A program made the position numbers and the translations under genes. DNA of 46,782 nucleotides from Candidatus Woesebacteria bacterium (GTDB taxonomy: Bacteria > Patescibacteriota > Microgenomatia > UBA1400 > UBA1396): assembly GCA_021208605.1 (NCBI GenBank), contig JAJOJK010000021.1, positions 1 to 46,782 on the forward strand, in the 5' to 3' direction. This document shows positions 8,785 to 16,462 of the stretch, in pieces; within the stretch, counting starts at the first letter, position 1, and each line of letters opens with the position of its first letter. The notes beneath the pieces were generated by a model. It was not told the DNA's origin. It saw only the letters and a program-made list of their open reading frames with translations, and made no database searches.

Positions 8785-9150
8785 ATGAATCACATGCCAG
8801 ACGTTACACCTGATCACCTGACCAAGGGAAAATGCGAGCCGTGTGAAGGTGGTGTTGATCCGCTCACTCCCCAAGAGTACGCTCCGTACTTAACGGCTGT
8901 ACCCAAGTGGCAAACTGAAGAGATTTCTGGAGTCACGTACATTGTGCGCGAGTTTACCCGCAAAAATTTTGTTGACGCGGTCGATTTCATTCAGCAGATT
9001 ACCGAAATTGCGGAAGAAGAAGGCCATCACCCTGACCTGCATTTGACCGATTTCAAAAAGCTGCGCGTGGAGCTCACTACGCACGCGATTAACGGTTTGA
9101 GCGTGAATGACTTTATCGTAGCTGCCAAAATTGACGAACTGGAGAAATAG
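8785..9150 (+). CDS. 4a-hydroxytetrahydrobiopterin dehydratase (pterin-4a-carbinolamine dehydratase)
   Basis: This 121-residue cytosolic enzyme dehydrates 4a-hydroxy-tetrahydropterin. An N-terminal segment with CEPCEGG and PLTPQEYAPYL leads into the compact dehydratase fold. The catalytic histidines are in EEEGHHPDLHL and the following TTHAINGLSVNDFIVAAKID. The length is normal. No aromatic amino-acid hydroxylase, its usual partner, is in the window, so it may serve another pterin or molybdopterin-like role, as is often proposed for orphan copies. It has its own promoter and is followed 27 bases later by the glucan phosphorylase gene, possibly co-transcribed. Confidence 0.9.
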   Translation: MNHMPDVTPDHLTKGKCEPCEGGVDPLTPQEYAPYLTAVPKWQTEEISGVTYIVREFTRKNFVDAVDFIQQITEIAEEEGHHPDLHLTDFKKLRVELTTHAINGLSVNDFIVAAKIDELEK

Positions 9151-9177
9151 CTTCACAACGAACTCCTCACCTGCCCT

Positions 9178-10890
9178 ATGACTGTCCACTCTGCCCCCAC
9201 CGATTTACTCCGTTCTTGGCTGAATCCACTTTCTGCCGCTCAAAAAATGGCTAATCATCCAGAAGTGGCCTATTTTTGTGCTGAGTACGGTCTGGCGGAA
9301 GGTCTTCCCTTTTACGCCGGAGGCCTGGGCATTTTGGCTGGTGATGTAGTTAAAGCCGCGGCGGACGAAGATTTCCCCATGGTTGGTGTTGGTCTGTTTT
9401 ACCATGGCAAACGCGATCGCCAAGTAGTGGATCCCGATGGCTGGCAGCATTATGTGCCCTACGAGTTTGATCCCGAAGGCCAAGGGTTTACCGAAGTCAT
9501 GTTGCCTGATGGTACCCCGTGGCGAACCACGCTGCACCTTGATGGCGATGAAGTCCACGTATTCGCGTTGGCGCGCCACTTGAGTGAGCACGTGACCGTG
9601 TATTTTTTAGAAACTGACCGACCGATCAATCCCCCACATATCCGCGAACTTACCTCTGCTCCGTACTGGGGTGACGAGCGAATGCAGCTCCAACAGCAGT
9701 TTGTGTTGGGCGCGGGCGGAATCCGTTTGTTGCGCGACCTCGACTTAATGCCAGAAGTATTTCACTTGAATGAAGGCCGACCCGCCGTTTTGGTCTGGGA
9801 GTTAGCGGAATGGCTCCAAGAAACATTGGGCCACGATGGCTGCCGCGCTATTCAAGAGGCTCGCGAGCGCATTGTCTATACCAACCACACGCTGGTGCGA
9901 GCTGGTAATTTATCTTATCCGTGGGACCTCGTTGAACGATTCGTGGAGCCGTGGGCCCAGGCTTTGGGCATGCCGACTTCCGCTCTGCTGGAGTGCGGCA
10001 TTGACGATCACGAAGATCGTTTTGGCATTACCGAGTTTGGTTTGGCGATGAGTCGGATTGCCTCGGGTGTCAGTGAACGTCACACGGAACTCTGCCGTGA
10101 GCAGTGGCCAGAGTTTTCGTGGGTCAATATTACCAACGGTGTCCACTTTCCAACCTGGCAGCGCCAAGAATTGGTGATGGATGATCTCACTGATGCTGAG
10201 ATTTGGCGTGCCCACCAAGACGCCAAAAAAGAGTTGGTCGATGAGGCTGCTCGCCGCACCGGCATTATGTATGATCCAGAACGCCTGGTCTTGGGTTGGG
10301 CGCGACGGATTACTGGCTACAAGCGTTTGGACAGTTTGTTTGTGGATGTTGAAAGGTTGCGTTCAATTTTGAGCCGTGTCGATCGACCAGTCCAGTTAGT
10401 GGTGGCGGGAAAAGCTCACCCCGGCGACCAACAAGCCAAAGAACACTTGCAAGAAATTATTCGTATTTTCCAGAACGAGCTTTCTGGTCATGCGCTGTTT
10501 ATTCCGAACTATGACATGGAGTTGGCGCGCTATTTAGTAAGTGGTGTGGATATTTGGCTGAATACACCGGTAGATGGCCGCGAAGCCTGCGGTACTTCTG
10601 GTATGAAGGCGGCGGCGAATGGTGTTTTGCAAGCCTCGGTGGCTGACGGTTGGGTGGCGGAAGTCGACATAACTGATATTGGCTGGACACTGGAACCAGA
10701 AAACCCTGGTGAGCATATTATGAATCTGCTTGATGGTGAGTGGGCTGATCTTTTCTGGCAGCGTGACGCCGCGGGTGTGCCAAAAGCGTGGATTCAACGT
10801 ATGCGGGCTTCGCAACAGTTGGCCAAGAGTTTTAGCGCTACTCGGATGCTGCGGGAGTATCAGGAAAAGTTGTACACATCAACGGTGTAG
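9178..10890 (+). CDS. glgP: Alpha-glucan phosphorylase (GT35, short form)
   Basis: This 570-residue enzyme releases glucose-1-phosphate from alpha-1,4-glucan using pyridoxal phosphate. It belongs to the short alpha-glucan phosphorylase subfamily. Visible blocks are EVAYFCAEYGLAEGLPFYAGGLGILAGD near the N-terminus, NITNGVHFPTW in the middle, VVAGKAHPGD, and NTPVDGREACGTSGMKAAANG, where K477 corresponds to the lysine that holds pyridoxal phosphate. No glycogen synthase or branching enzyme is nearby. The start has no clear Shine-Dalgarno site and follows the dehydratase gene closely. Stored or scavenged glucan as a carbon source is the simplest inference. Confidence 0.9.
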   Translation: MTVHSAPTDLLRSWLNPLSAAQKMANHPEVAYFCAEYGLAEGLPFYAGGLGILAGDVVKAAADEDFPMVGVGLFYHGKRDRQVVDPDGWQHYVPYEFDPEGQGFTEVMLPDGTPWRTTLHLDGDEVHVFALARHLSEHVTVYFLETDRPINPPHIRELTSAPYWGDERMQLQQQFVLGAGGIRLLRDLDLMPEVFHLNEGRPAVLVWELAEWLQETLGHDGCRAIQEARERIVYTNHTLVRAGNLSYPWDLVERFVEPWAQALGMPTSALLECGIDDHEDRFGITEFGLAMSRIASGVSERHTELCREQWPEFSWVNITNGVHFPTWQRQELVMDDLTDAEIWRAHQDAKKELVDEAARRTGIMYDPERLVLGWARRITGYKRLDSLFVDVERLRSILSRVDRPVQLVVAGKAHPGDQQAKEHLQEIIRIFQNELSGHALFIPNYDMELARYLVSGVDIWLNTPVDGREACGTSGMKAAANGVLQASVADGWVAEVDITDIGWTLEPENPGEHIMNLLDGEWADLFWQRDAAGVPKAWIQRMRASQQLAKSFSATRMLREYQEKLYTSTV

Positions 10891-10956
10891 CGGTTTTGAG
10901 CATATTGTTCTGGTGTTATTCTTGATTTACTCATATCCTATATTATATTTAAAAAT

Positions 10957-10992
10957 GACGAATTGGCAATTCGTCTCGCATTCTGTTATAGT
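10957..10992 (+). promoter_or_regulatory. Promoter with an overlapping palindromic operator
   Basis: TTGGCA (10963-10968), an 18-base spacer and TATAGT (10987-10992) form a promoter for the downstream gene. A perfect 8-3-8 palindrome, GACGAATT-GGC-AATTCGTC (10957-10975), covers the -35 box, as a repressor site would. CGTCTCGC occurs at 10972 and again at 11004. A further 6-bp hairpin, GACCAC/GTGGTC, lies in the leader at 11068-11085. The rest of 10891-11115 shows no gene. Confidence 0.45.
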
Positions 10993-11115
10993 TATATACA
11001 GTACGTCTCGCTGGTACAGAGTCTATAGAAGAAGCTCAGTGCCAAAGAACGAGACACTTTTTCCCAGGACCACATTACGGTGGTCACGCTACAAACAGCC
11101 GAAAGGATTTCCCCT

Positions 11116-12351
11116 ATGGCCCAGTTTCCCGAACCCGGAAAGCACCCTGTTTCCATTGATCAAATAGCCGATGTGCTCTGTCGCGTCACGCCGACGCCGG
11201 CCGAGAGTACCATCTGGATGTCACTCGCTCTTCCCTTCCAGCGAACGGAGGACCTGTTTGTCCAGCATGCCAAGTCGACGGTGCAGCAGACCCTGCGTCG
11301 CCAACCAGAAGCCGAGAAAAATGCCAATGTGGCGCAGACCGTTTTAGAGTATGTTTTGCCGGAGTTAGTACAGTGGCGCGAAAACCAGGTGGCGCAAGTC
11401 GAAGAGCATGCCGCTGGGGTGATTGCCTACTTTGCGTTTGATCCAGCTGAGATTCATCATATTTCTGCTAGCGAAATTTCTGAGAAAACACACCTTTTTT
11501 TAAGTAGTACGTACTCACCAGTCCATGAAGTATGGTCCGATATCGGTCACTGTTATCACTTGGCGCCGGTTTTTTTGGCGCTGCAACAACGCGTGCGGAA
11601 TTACACGCTGATTATTGCGGAAGAAGAATCGTTCCTCTATCGGCTTGAAAATACGAGGAGTGAACAACTTGAGAATTGGGAAAACAAGTACGGTACCGAA
11701 GCCCACAATCGCTATCGCGAGCAGATGACCGTTACCCGCGATAAGTCCGTGACGCACGGGACCGGCAGTGAAAAGATAGATCGTCAGCAAGAAAGCGGCA
11801 ATCGCTTGTATCTGCAAACCATTTTTGACCGCTGTCTTGAAGTTTTGCAAGCTGATGAGTTGGCAACTGGCATGCAGATTTTCTATCCGGTGGATATGTC
11901 GGACATGGTGGAGACGTATGCGCACGATATTCTTGATGCCAACAGTGATGTGCCACTCGATTTAGAGGCCAAGGTGGTTTCTGCGGAGCGTTATGACTTT
12001 GCAGCCGCGGTCAACGAGCTGGAGCAGCAACAACGCCAAGCAGTTACCGATATTGTGGCCTTTGCCAAAAATAAAAAGCACTTCATTACGGAAAAATCCG
12101 CCGTGGTGGAAGCATTGCGCGATCACCAGTTGCAGTATTTATTTGTGTTCCCAGAACTTTCTCTGCCTGGATACGTCTCTGAAGACGGCCTGATTTTTGC
12201 CGAGGAAGTAGACGGCGCGACCGCAACAGACAATCTGGTGCCCTGGATGCTGCGCACTGCCTATATGGCGGCCACGTTAGTGATTTCCGGTGAGCCGGTG
12301 GCTGATACGGATATTGAGGTGGCTGGGTTGCCGCGGTATGTGGCAGAGTGA
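11116..12351 (+). CDS. Putative bacterial archaeo-eukaryotic release-factor-like (baeRF) protein
   Basis: A 411-residue cytosolic protein. I do not recognise it with certainty. A three-part layout fits the baeRF families: an N-terminal domain, a central segment APVFLALQQRVRNYTLIIAE of the kind that opens the middle eRF1-like domain, and a C-terminal alpha/beta domain with a low-complexity charged linker between (residues about 190-240). These families are thought to act on ribosomes and are often found in stress loci. The ATG at 11116 was chosen over 11080 because GAAAGGA lies 8 bases before it. A convergent LUD gene ends 3 bases away. It could equally be another uncharacterised family. Confidence 0.45.
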   Translation: MAQFPEPGKHPVSIDQIADVLCRVTPTPAESTIWMSLALPFQRTEDLFVQHAKSTVQQTLRRQPEAEKNANVAQTVLEYVLPELVQWRENQVAQVEEHAAGVIAYFAFDPAEIHHISASEISEKTHLFLSSTYSPVHEVWSDIGHCYHLAPVFLALQQRVRNYTLIIAEEESFLYRLENTRSEQLENWENKYGTEAHNRYREQMTVTRDKSVTHGTGSEKIDRQQESGNRLYLQTIFDRCLEVLQADELATGMQIFYPVDMSDMVETYAHDILDANSDVPLDLEAKVVSAERYDFAAAVNELEQQQRQAVTDIVAFAKNKKHFITEKSAVVEALRDHQLQYLFVFPELSLPGYVSEDGLIFAEEVDGATATDNLVPWMLRTAYMAATLVISGEPVADTDIEVAGLPRYVAE

Positions 12352-12354
12352 GGC

Positions 12355-12966
12355 CTAGAATCCGAGTGCTTCCTTCACCAAAACAACGGTCGTTCTTTCC
12401 GGCTGATCGCCTTCCAAGATGACCCATTTGTTCATGCTGGAGTGGATACCGTAGGCTTCTTGGGCGCGTGCGTCTTCTTGTGGGAAGACATACTCTCGAA
12501 CGCGTTGAAAAGCAGTATCTAGATCTTTGGTAATTTTATTGGTACCGACCACAAAAATAATTTTCTCGGCGGCAAATGGTAAGGCTCCGACGCGGCTTCC
12601 GCTCGCATCCACTGCGACGAGTTTGCCGTCTTCGGTAATCGCGTTTACACTCGAGAGGAAGTACTCCGCCAAGAGGGCCTGACGACGCAGATGGCTGCGT
12701 TTGGTGTCGTCATTTTCACTCCAGACTTTAGCACCCCAGTTGACCCAGTTTTTCTTATTTTCTTCGAGTGCCGTGGCGAAACCAATTTCGTTCAGCGTGG
12801 TTGACGAGCCGGTCATGACTTCTGCCTTTTCTGGAATGGCTCTGGTAACCACTTGCAGGGCTTCTTCTTTGGTGTCAACAACGTGGACTGCGAAGCCATT
12901 TTCTTCAAGGTGTTTGACGGCGGATTTGATTTGATTTTCGGTGGCGAGTTGAGCAAACTGGCTCAT
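12355..12966 (-). CDS. LUD-domain protein (LutC/YkgG-like)
   Basis: A 203-residue protein of the LUD superfamily, named for LutB/LutC of lactate utilisation. Recognisable blocks are GSSTTLNEIGF, LLAEYFLSSVNAITEDGKLVAVDASGSRVGA and the glycine-rich IIFVVGTNKI. No lutA or lutB partner is present, so a role in lactate oxidation is unproven. Single LUD proteins of this type are common and uncharacterised. The ATG at 12966 is preferred over 12990 because GAAAGGA precedes it. It is divergent from an HxlR regulator across 141 bases, which suggests control by that regulator. Confidence 0.75.
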   Translation of the reverse strand: MSQFAQLATENQIKSAVKHLEENGFAVHVVDTKEEALQVVTRAIPEKAEVMTGSSTTLNEIGFATALEENKKNWVNWGAKVWSENDDTKRSHLRRQALLAEYFLSSVNAITEDGKLVAVDASGSRVGALPFAAEKIIFVVGTNKITKDLDTAFQRVREYVFPQEDARAQEAYGIHSSMNKWVILEGDQPERTTVVLVKEALGF

Positions 12967-13044
12967 GGTTTTCCTTTCTTTTTTTGCCAAAAGTATTGTG
13001 GGTAAGGGAGTGTTACAATACCAACTTACATTACATAAATAAAG

Positions 13045-13064
13045 TAGGTACTTAAAAGTAACTA
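13045..13064. promoter_or_regulatory. HxlR operator candidate between the LUD and HxlR genes
   Basis: TAGGTACTT-AA-AAGTAACTA is a dyad with 8 of 9 bases matched in each arm. It is the kind of short dyad bound by HxlR/YodB dimers, placed between the divergent genes and upstream of hxlR. Confidence 0.45.
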
Positions 13065-13107
13065 TTAAGCAGCGCTTGAACGGGCTGCGTCAAATAAGAG
13101 GAAAACT

Positions 13108-13461
13108 ATGTCGCAAGATCATGAATTTTGTCCGGTGCACTACGCTCTCCAAGTTATCGGCGGGAAGTGGAAGTTGTTGATTGTTTGGAATTTGTTATCG
13201 AGTGACAAGCGATTTAACGAGTTACAGCGCGCTATTGGTGACATTTCTACCAAGGTTCTGTCCGATCAACTCAAACAGTTGGAAGCCGATGGCGTTCTCA
13301 CCCGCCACGCCACTGAAACCCGACCACCACAAGTGACGTACGCGCTGACGCCGTTTGGGTACGGCCTGGAGCCGGTTATGCAGGCGATGTATTCGTGGGC
13401 AAACGAAAGAGTCGATCAAAGGCCTATAACTCCAAGGACGGTCCCTCGAGTTATAGGATAG
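13108..13461 (+). CDS. HxlR-family winged-helix regulator
   Basis: This 117-residue MarR-like repressor of the HxlR/DUF24 family has CPVHYALQVIGGKWKLLIVWNLL at the start, the recognition helix around STKVLSDQLKQLEADGV and the wing around PPQVTYALTPFG. C8 sits at the position of the redox-active N-terminal cysteine of family members that sense quinones, aldehydes or disulfide stress. It is divergent from the LUD gene, which it may control along with itself. The last codons lie inside a 10-bp inverted repeat. The start follows AAGAGG. Confidence 0.85.
   Translation: MSQDHEFCPVHYALQVIGGKWKLLIVWNLLSSDKRFNELQRAIGDISTKVLSDQLKQLEADGVLTRHATETRPPQVTYALTPFGYGLEPVMQAMYSWANERVDQRPITPRTVPRVIG
13423..13457. 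other. 10-bp inverted repeat over the end of the HxlR gene
   Basis: CCTATAACTC and GAGTTATAGG are perfectly complementary around a 15-base loop. The repeat spans the last codons and ends just before the stop codon. No T-run follows, so it may be an RNA 3'-end structure or an operator for the downstream dinB pair rather than a standard terminator. Confidence 0.45.
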
Positions 13462-13471
13462 TACAGACGAT

Positions 13472-13529
13472 CATAGTTTGTTCTCTTTACGCCTCTTTTA
13501 CGGGTTTTCCTTTTGCGTTACAGTACTCT
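13472..13529 (+). promoter_or_regulatory. Variant 11-bp-repeat promoter upstream of the dinB pair
   Basis: CTCTTTACGCC and TCTTTTACGGG (13483-13504) are 11-bp direct repeats with TTAC at the same offset, flanked by weaker 11-mers at 13472 and 13505. TACTCT at 13524 is a -10 candidate, but 8 nt rather than 7 nt from the last repeat. The downstream ATG at 13534 is very close, so this member of the series is less certain than the seven others. Confidence 0.35.
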
Positions 13530-13533
13530 TTAC

Positions 13534-13785
13534 ATGTACCAAACAATACACGAATCCATCGAGGTGGCTGGAGTTTTTACTCCTGGAAAGTTTTCGCCTA
13601 CTAAGTTTCGCTGGGGCAAAAAAACATTTGCTGTAGAAGCTATTACTCTGCTCTCGCGCGAGCGTGACGGACTAGTGCCAATTCACCATTACAGTGTGGT
13701 TGCCTCCGGAACGGTGTTTCGATTGTCGTTTCATCCGGACAACTTGGCATGGTTTTTGGAAGAAGTGTGGCAGGAAGGAGCGTAG
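13534..13785 (+). CDS. Small DUF6504-like protein preceding dinB
   Basis: An 83-residue protein with a compact beta-rich pattern: GVFTPGKFSPTKFRWGKKTF, then a YSVVASGTVFRLSF-like strand and WFLEEVWQ at the end. The pattern of Trp, Gly and aromatic positions resembles the DUF6504 proteins found beside Y-family polymerases in actinobacteria. It is not certain that they are homologous. Its stop codon is directly followed by the GTG start of the polymerase, so the two are translationally coupled and probably act together in DNA-damage tolerance. The start could also be the upstream TTG. Confidence 0.5.
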   Translation: MYQTIHESIEVAGVFTPGKFSPTKFRWGKKTFAVEAITLLSRERDGLVPIHHYSVVASGTVFRLSFHPDNLAWFLEEVWQEGA

Positions 13786-15045
13786 GTGCCTACTCAAGAG
13801 AGAGCTTCTCTTCGAAATTCCCCTCGTTGGATGCACGTCGATATCAATTCCTATTTTGCCACTCTCCTCCAGCAGGAGAATCCCGCCTTGCGAGGTCGGC
13901 CAGTTGGTATCCTCAAAGACGTCGGTCGAACCTGTGTGATCGCTGCTTCCAAAGAAGCCAAGAAACTCGGCGTGGGAACCGGCACCAGCGCCTACGAGGC
14001 GAAGCGATTAGCGCCAGAAATTGTGTTTCTTCCAGCCGAGTTTGCGCGCTACCTTGACGCCACCAAGCGCCTCAAAAAAATATTTTCCAACTTGGTGCCT
14101 GATTACGAAATTTTTTCCTTAGACGAAGCTTTTCTGAACTTAACCGATTGCACGCGGCTCTACCCCGATGCGCAAGAGTTTGGCCGGCATGTGCAACAGC
14201 TCATTAAAGATGACTTGGGGGAATTTGTGACCAGCAACGTCGGCATCAGTTGGAATCGATTTCTGGCTAAGATGGCGGGAGAGATTGCTCCCAAAGGTAG
14301 TGTGGCGGAGATTACGGCGGAAAATATTGATCATTATTTTGCCACCACTGAGTTCAAAGACGTCTGTGGTATTGGGAGGCGGCTGGAAAAGCGTTTGGCG
14401 CATCTTGGTGTTACCAGATTGTACGACCTCCACTTTGTGACCGACGAGCAACTCGAAACAGAGTTTGGTCCGTACTGGTCGAAAGAGTTGCGCAAAATGA
14501 GTGAAGGCAAAGAACCGAGTTTGTTTGCGCACCACGCCAAAAACGAACAACCCAAAAGTGTCAGCCGCTCAATCACTGGATTTTCGCTGGCCAAAGATGA
14601 AGCTGAAATTCGCGCTGTGATGCGCAACCTCATTGATGAAGTCATGTACAAAGCCCGCGAGATGCAGTTGTCTGGCCGCTGGGCAGCCGTGTCGTTGAGT
14701 GGCGAGGGTCAGCACTGGTGGAGTCACCAGCGGGTAGATATGCCGATTCGCCATGCGCAAGAGTTGTTCGATATTCTGTACCACCAGCTCTACTCCCAGT
14801 GGGATCGGACTTTTAACGTCATTCGCTGGCGCGTGGTGTTGAGTGACCTGGGTAGTTGGGAAACCACTCCCGAGCCGTGGCTTCCAGACTGGCAGCGGCA
14901 AGAAAAGCTGGAACAGGCGGCGCAAGAGCTCAATAAACGCTTTGGTCTTTTCACCGTGCGCAGCGGAGTCTTGTTACAACGGCCACTTATTCGGCCAGAG
15001 GTGACCGGGTATTTGGGCGATCGGCAGTATGTATTGGGGCCGTAA
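13786..15045 (+). CDS. dinB: DNA polymerase IV (Y family, translesion)
   Basis: This 419-residue translesion polymerase has the first catalytic Asp in HVDINSYFATL (with the steric-gate aromatic) and the catalytic acidic pair in FSLDEAFLNLT. The helix-hairpin-helix block FKDVCGIGRRLEKRLAHLGV follows, then the little-finger domain to the C-terminus. No canonical C-terminal beta-clamp peptide is obvious. The GTG start was chosen because it abuts the upstream stop (TAG-GTG) and has GGAAGGAG before it. The pairing with the small upstream gene and a possible stress-type promoter suggest inducible mutagenic repair. Confidence 0.92.
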   Translation: MPTQERASLRNSPRWMHVDINSYFATLLQQENPALRGRPVGILKDVGRTCVIAASKEAKKLGVGTGTSAYEAKRLAPEIVFLPAEFARYLDATKRLKKIFSNLVPDYEIFSLDEAFLNLTDCTRLYPDAQEFGRHVQQLIKDDLGEFVTSNVGISWNRFLAKMAGEIAPKGSVAEITAENIDHYFATTEFKDVCGIGRRLEKRLAHLGVTRLYDLHFVTDEQLETEFGPYWSKELRKMSEGKEPSLFAHHAKNEQPKSVSRSITGFSLAKDEAEIRAVMRNLIDEVMYKAREMQLSGRWAAVSLSGEGQHWWSHQRVDMPIRHAQELFDILYHQLYSQWDRTFNVIRWRVVLSDLGSWETTPEPWLPDWQRQEKLEQAAQELNKRFGLFTVRSGVLLQRPLIRPEVTGYLGDRQYVLGP

Positions 15046-15057
15046 ACGAGAGAGCGC

Positions 15058-15310
15058 TTAGTTTTGCGTGGCTGTATACCCAAGTTTCTCGACAACTTGC
15101 ATCAATTTTTTGGGAGTAACCGTTTGCGGATCAAACACTACTTTTGTGGTAGCGCGCGCATAGTTCGTGGAAGCGCTGACTACGCCAGGAGTATCCTCGA
15201 GTTCACCATCAATATTCATGCTGCAGCTGGTGCAGTGCATACCGTCAATGGAGAGGGTTGCGGTTTCAGTATTGTGAGAGGCGTTTTTTTTTCTTAAAGA
15301 GTGACAACAT
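15058..15310 (-). CDS. CopZ-like heavy-metal-binding protein (frame broken at a run of nine A)
   Basis: A single HMA domain carries metal between copper pumps and targets. The core has GMHCTSC and ends EKLGYTATQN. The track shows only residues from the internal Met. An ATG at 15310 with a good ribosome site (AAAGGA) begins MLSLFKKK, then meets a run of nine A (T9 at 15284-15292) that puts the rest out of frame. With eight A the frame reads through to SIDGMHCTSC, giving a protein of about 83 residues. It is the last gene of the copper operon, 21 bases after the SafE gene. Either a homopolymer base-calling error or transcriptional slippage could explain the break. Confidence 0.75.
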
Positions 15311-15331
15311 AGAATTCCTTTGCTGAAATAT

Positions 15332-16459
15332 TTAGATAACTTCCAGTGTTCCGGTGTACATACCCATCGAGCAGGTGAAGGTGTACTTTCCAGGTTTTGT
15401 AGGTGTAAAGGTAAAGGTTTGCGAGTCAGTAGACTCTAAAAAGGTGTTGATACCAAACTCAGACAAGACAAAGGCCAGAGCGCAGGAGTAAGTGTCATCG
15501 CTTTGAAGTGTCAGGGTGACCGGTTCTCCACTTTTTACTCGGACGTAACGGGGTGAGTAGCCAGAGTTGAGCACGTTGATCGTAACGGTGTTGCTGACTG
15601 CTGCCTGTCCACTGTCCTCCTGATACCATTCCGGTGGTCCGGAGAAGACTTCACGAAGTGGCTGCATAATGGTTTTGGAGCTCACCGGCGAGTTCATGAC
15701 AATGAGTACGCCATTCAAACTGTAGAGTGCCATCCCCACTAAAATTACTGCGGCAAAGCGAGTAAAGTTTTTGTACCAGCCCTCAGCGAGTTTCGCCGTT
15801 GCAATACCGAGAACCGCAAACAAGGGCGAGGTTCCGAGTACAAATGAGAACATGATTAACGCACCGTACCAAGGATTCCCAGAGTTAATGGCTAAAACTT
15901 CCATGGCTTGCGTAACTCCGCAGGGAATGAAGATAGTCATAAAACCGAGTAATGCGGGTGCAAACAAGGCTTTACTCTTGCTCGAGTTACGAACTATACG
16001 TTGAATAAACTTTGGTGGCTGAAACACCACAAAGCGGAAAATGGGATGCACATCAATTAAATTCATGGCGGTGGCGAACATGAACACAGCGGTGAATGTT
16101 TGAAAAGCTAGACGCACGCCCAAACTGAGCGTAATAGCCGAACCAAGTAATCCGAGGAAAAATCCTAAGAGTGTATGGGCTATGAGTTTGCTCACCAAGA
16201 ACAAAGTTACTGGCATCCAATCAAGTTCGTCAAACGATTTCAGCGAGAAGTTTGCAGCTTGTTTTTGTTGAGACGAAGTCTTCTTTTTTTTGACATAACT
16301 TTTGGGCGAAGCTTTCTGCGATTGAGTCGCTGACGGAAGTTCGTCATGCTCCTGCTCTTTTTGGTTCGCGATAACGCTCGCCAACAAGCCGCCTTGCATG
16401 GCCAAGCAGGAAAGTCCGCCCGTAGTTAAACCTGTGAGAAAGATAACAAAAAGATTCAT
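15332..16459 (-). CDS. SafE/UreH-like membrane protein with C-terminal cupredoxin domain
   Basis: A 375-residue inner-membrane protein. The first part has about six hydrophobic segments of the sulfite-exporter/DsbD-like type (MNLFVIFLTGLTTGGLSCLAMQGG, then FIPCGVTQAMEVLAI), interrupted by a Lys-rich cytoplasmic loop at residues about 35-70. The C-terminal 95 residues form an extracytoplasmic cupredoxin, ending FTCSMGMYTGTLEV, with Cys and Met in copper-ligand positions. The gene starts 3 bases after copA stops and lies within the copper operon, so periplasmic copper handling is the best inference. Transport direction and substrate are not shown. Confidence 0.8.
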   Translation of the reverse strand: MNLFVIFLTGLTTGGLSCLAMQGGLLASVIANQKEQEHDELPSATQSQKASPKSYVKKKKTSSQQKQAANFSLKSFDELDWMPVTLFLVSKLIAHTLLGFFLGLLGSAITLSLGVRLAFQTFTAVFMFATAMNLIDVHPIFRFVVFQPPKFIQRIVRNSSKSKALFAPALLGFMTIFIPCGVTQAMEVLAINSGNPWYGALIMFSFVLGTSPLFAVLGIATAKLAEGWYKNFTRFAAVILVGMALYSLNGVLIVMNSPVSSKTIMQPLREVFSGPPEWYQEDSGQAAVSNTVTINVLNSGYSPRYVRVKSGEPVTLTLQSDDTYSCALAFVLSEFGINTFLESTDSQTFTFTPTKPGKYTFTCSMGMYTGTLEVI

Positions 16460-16462
16460 AGT

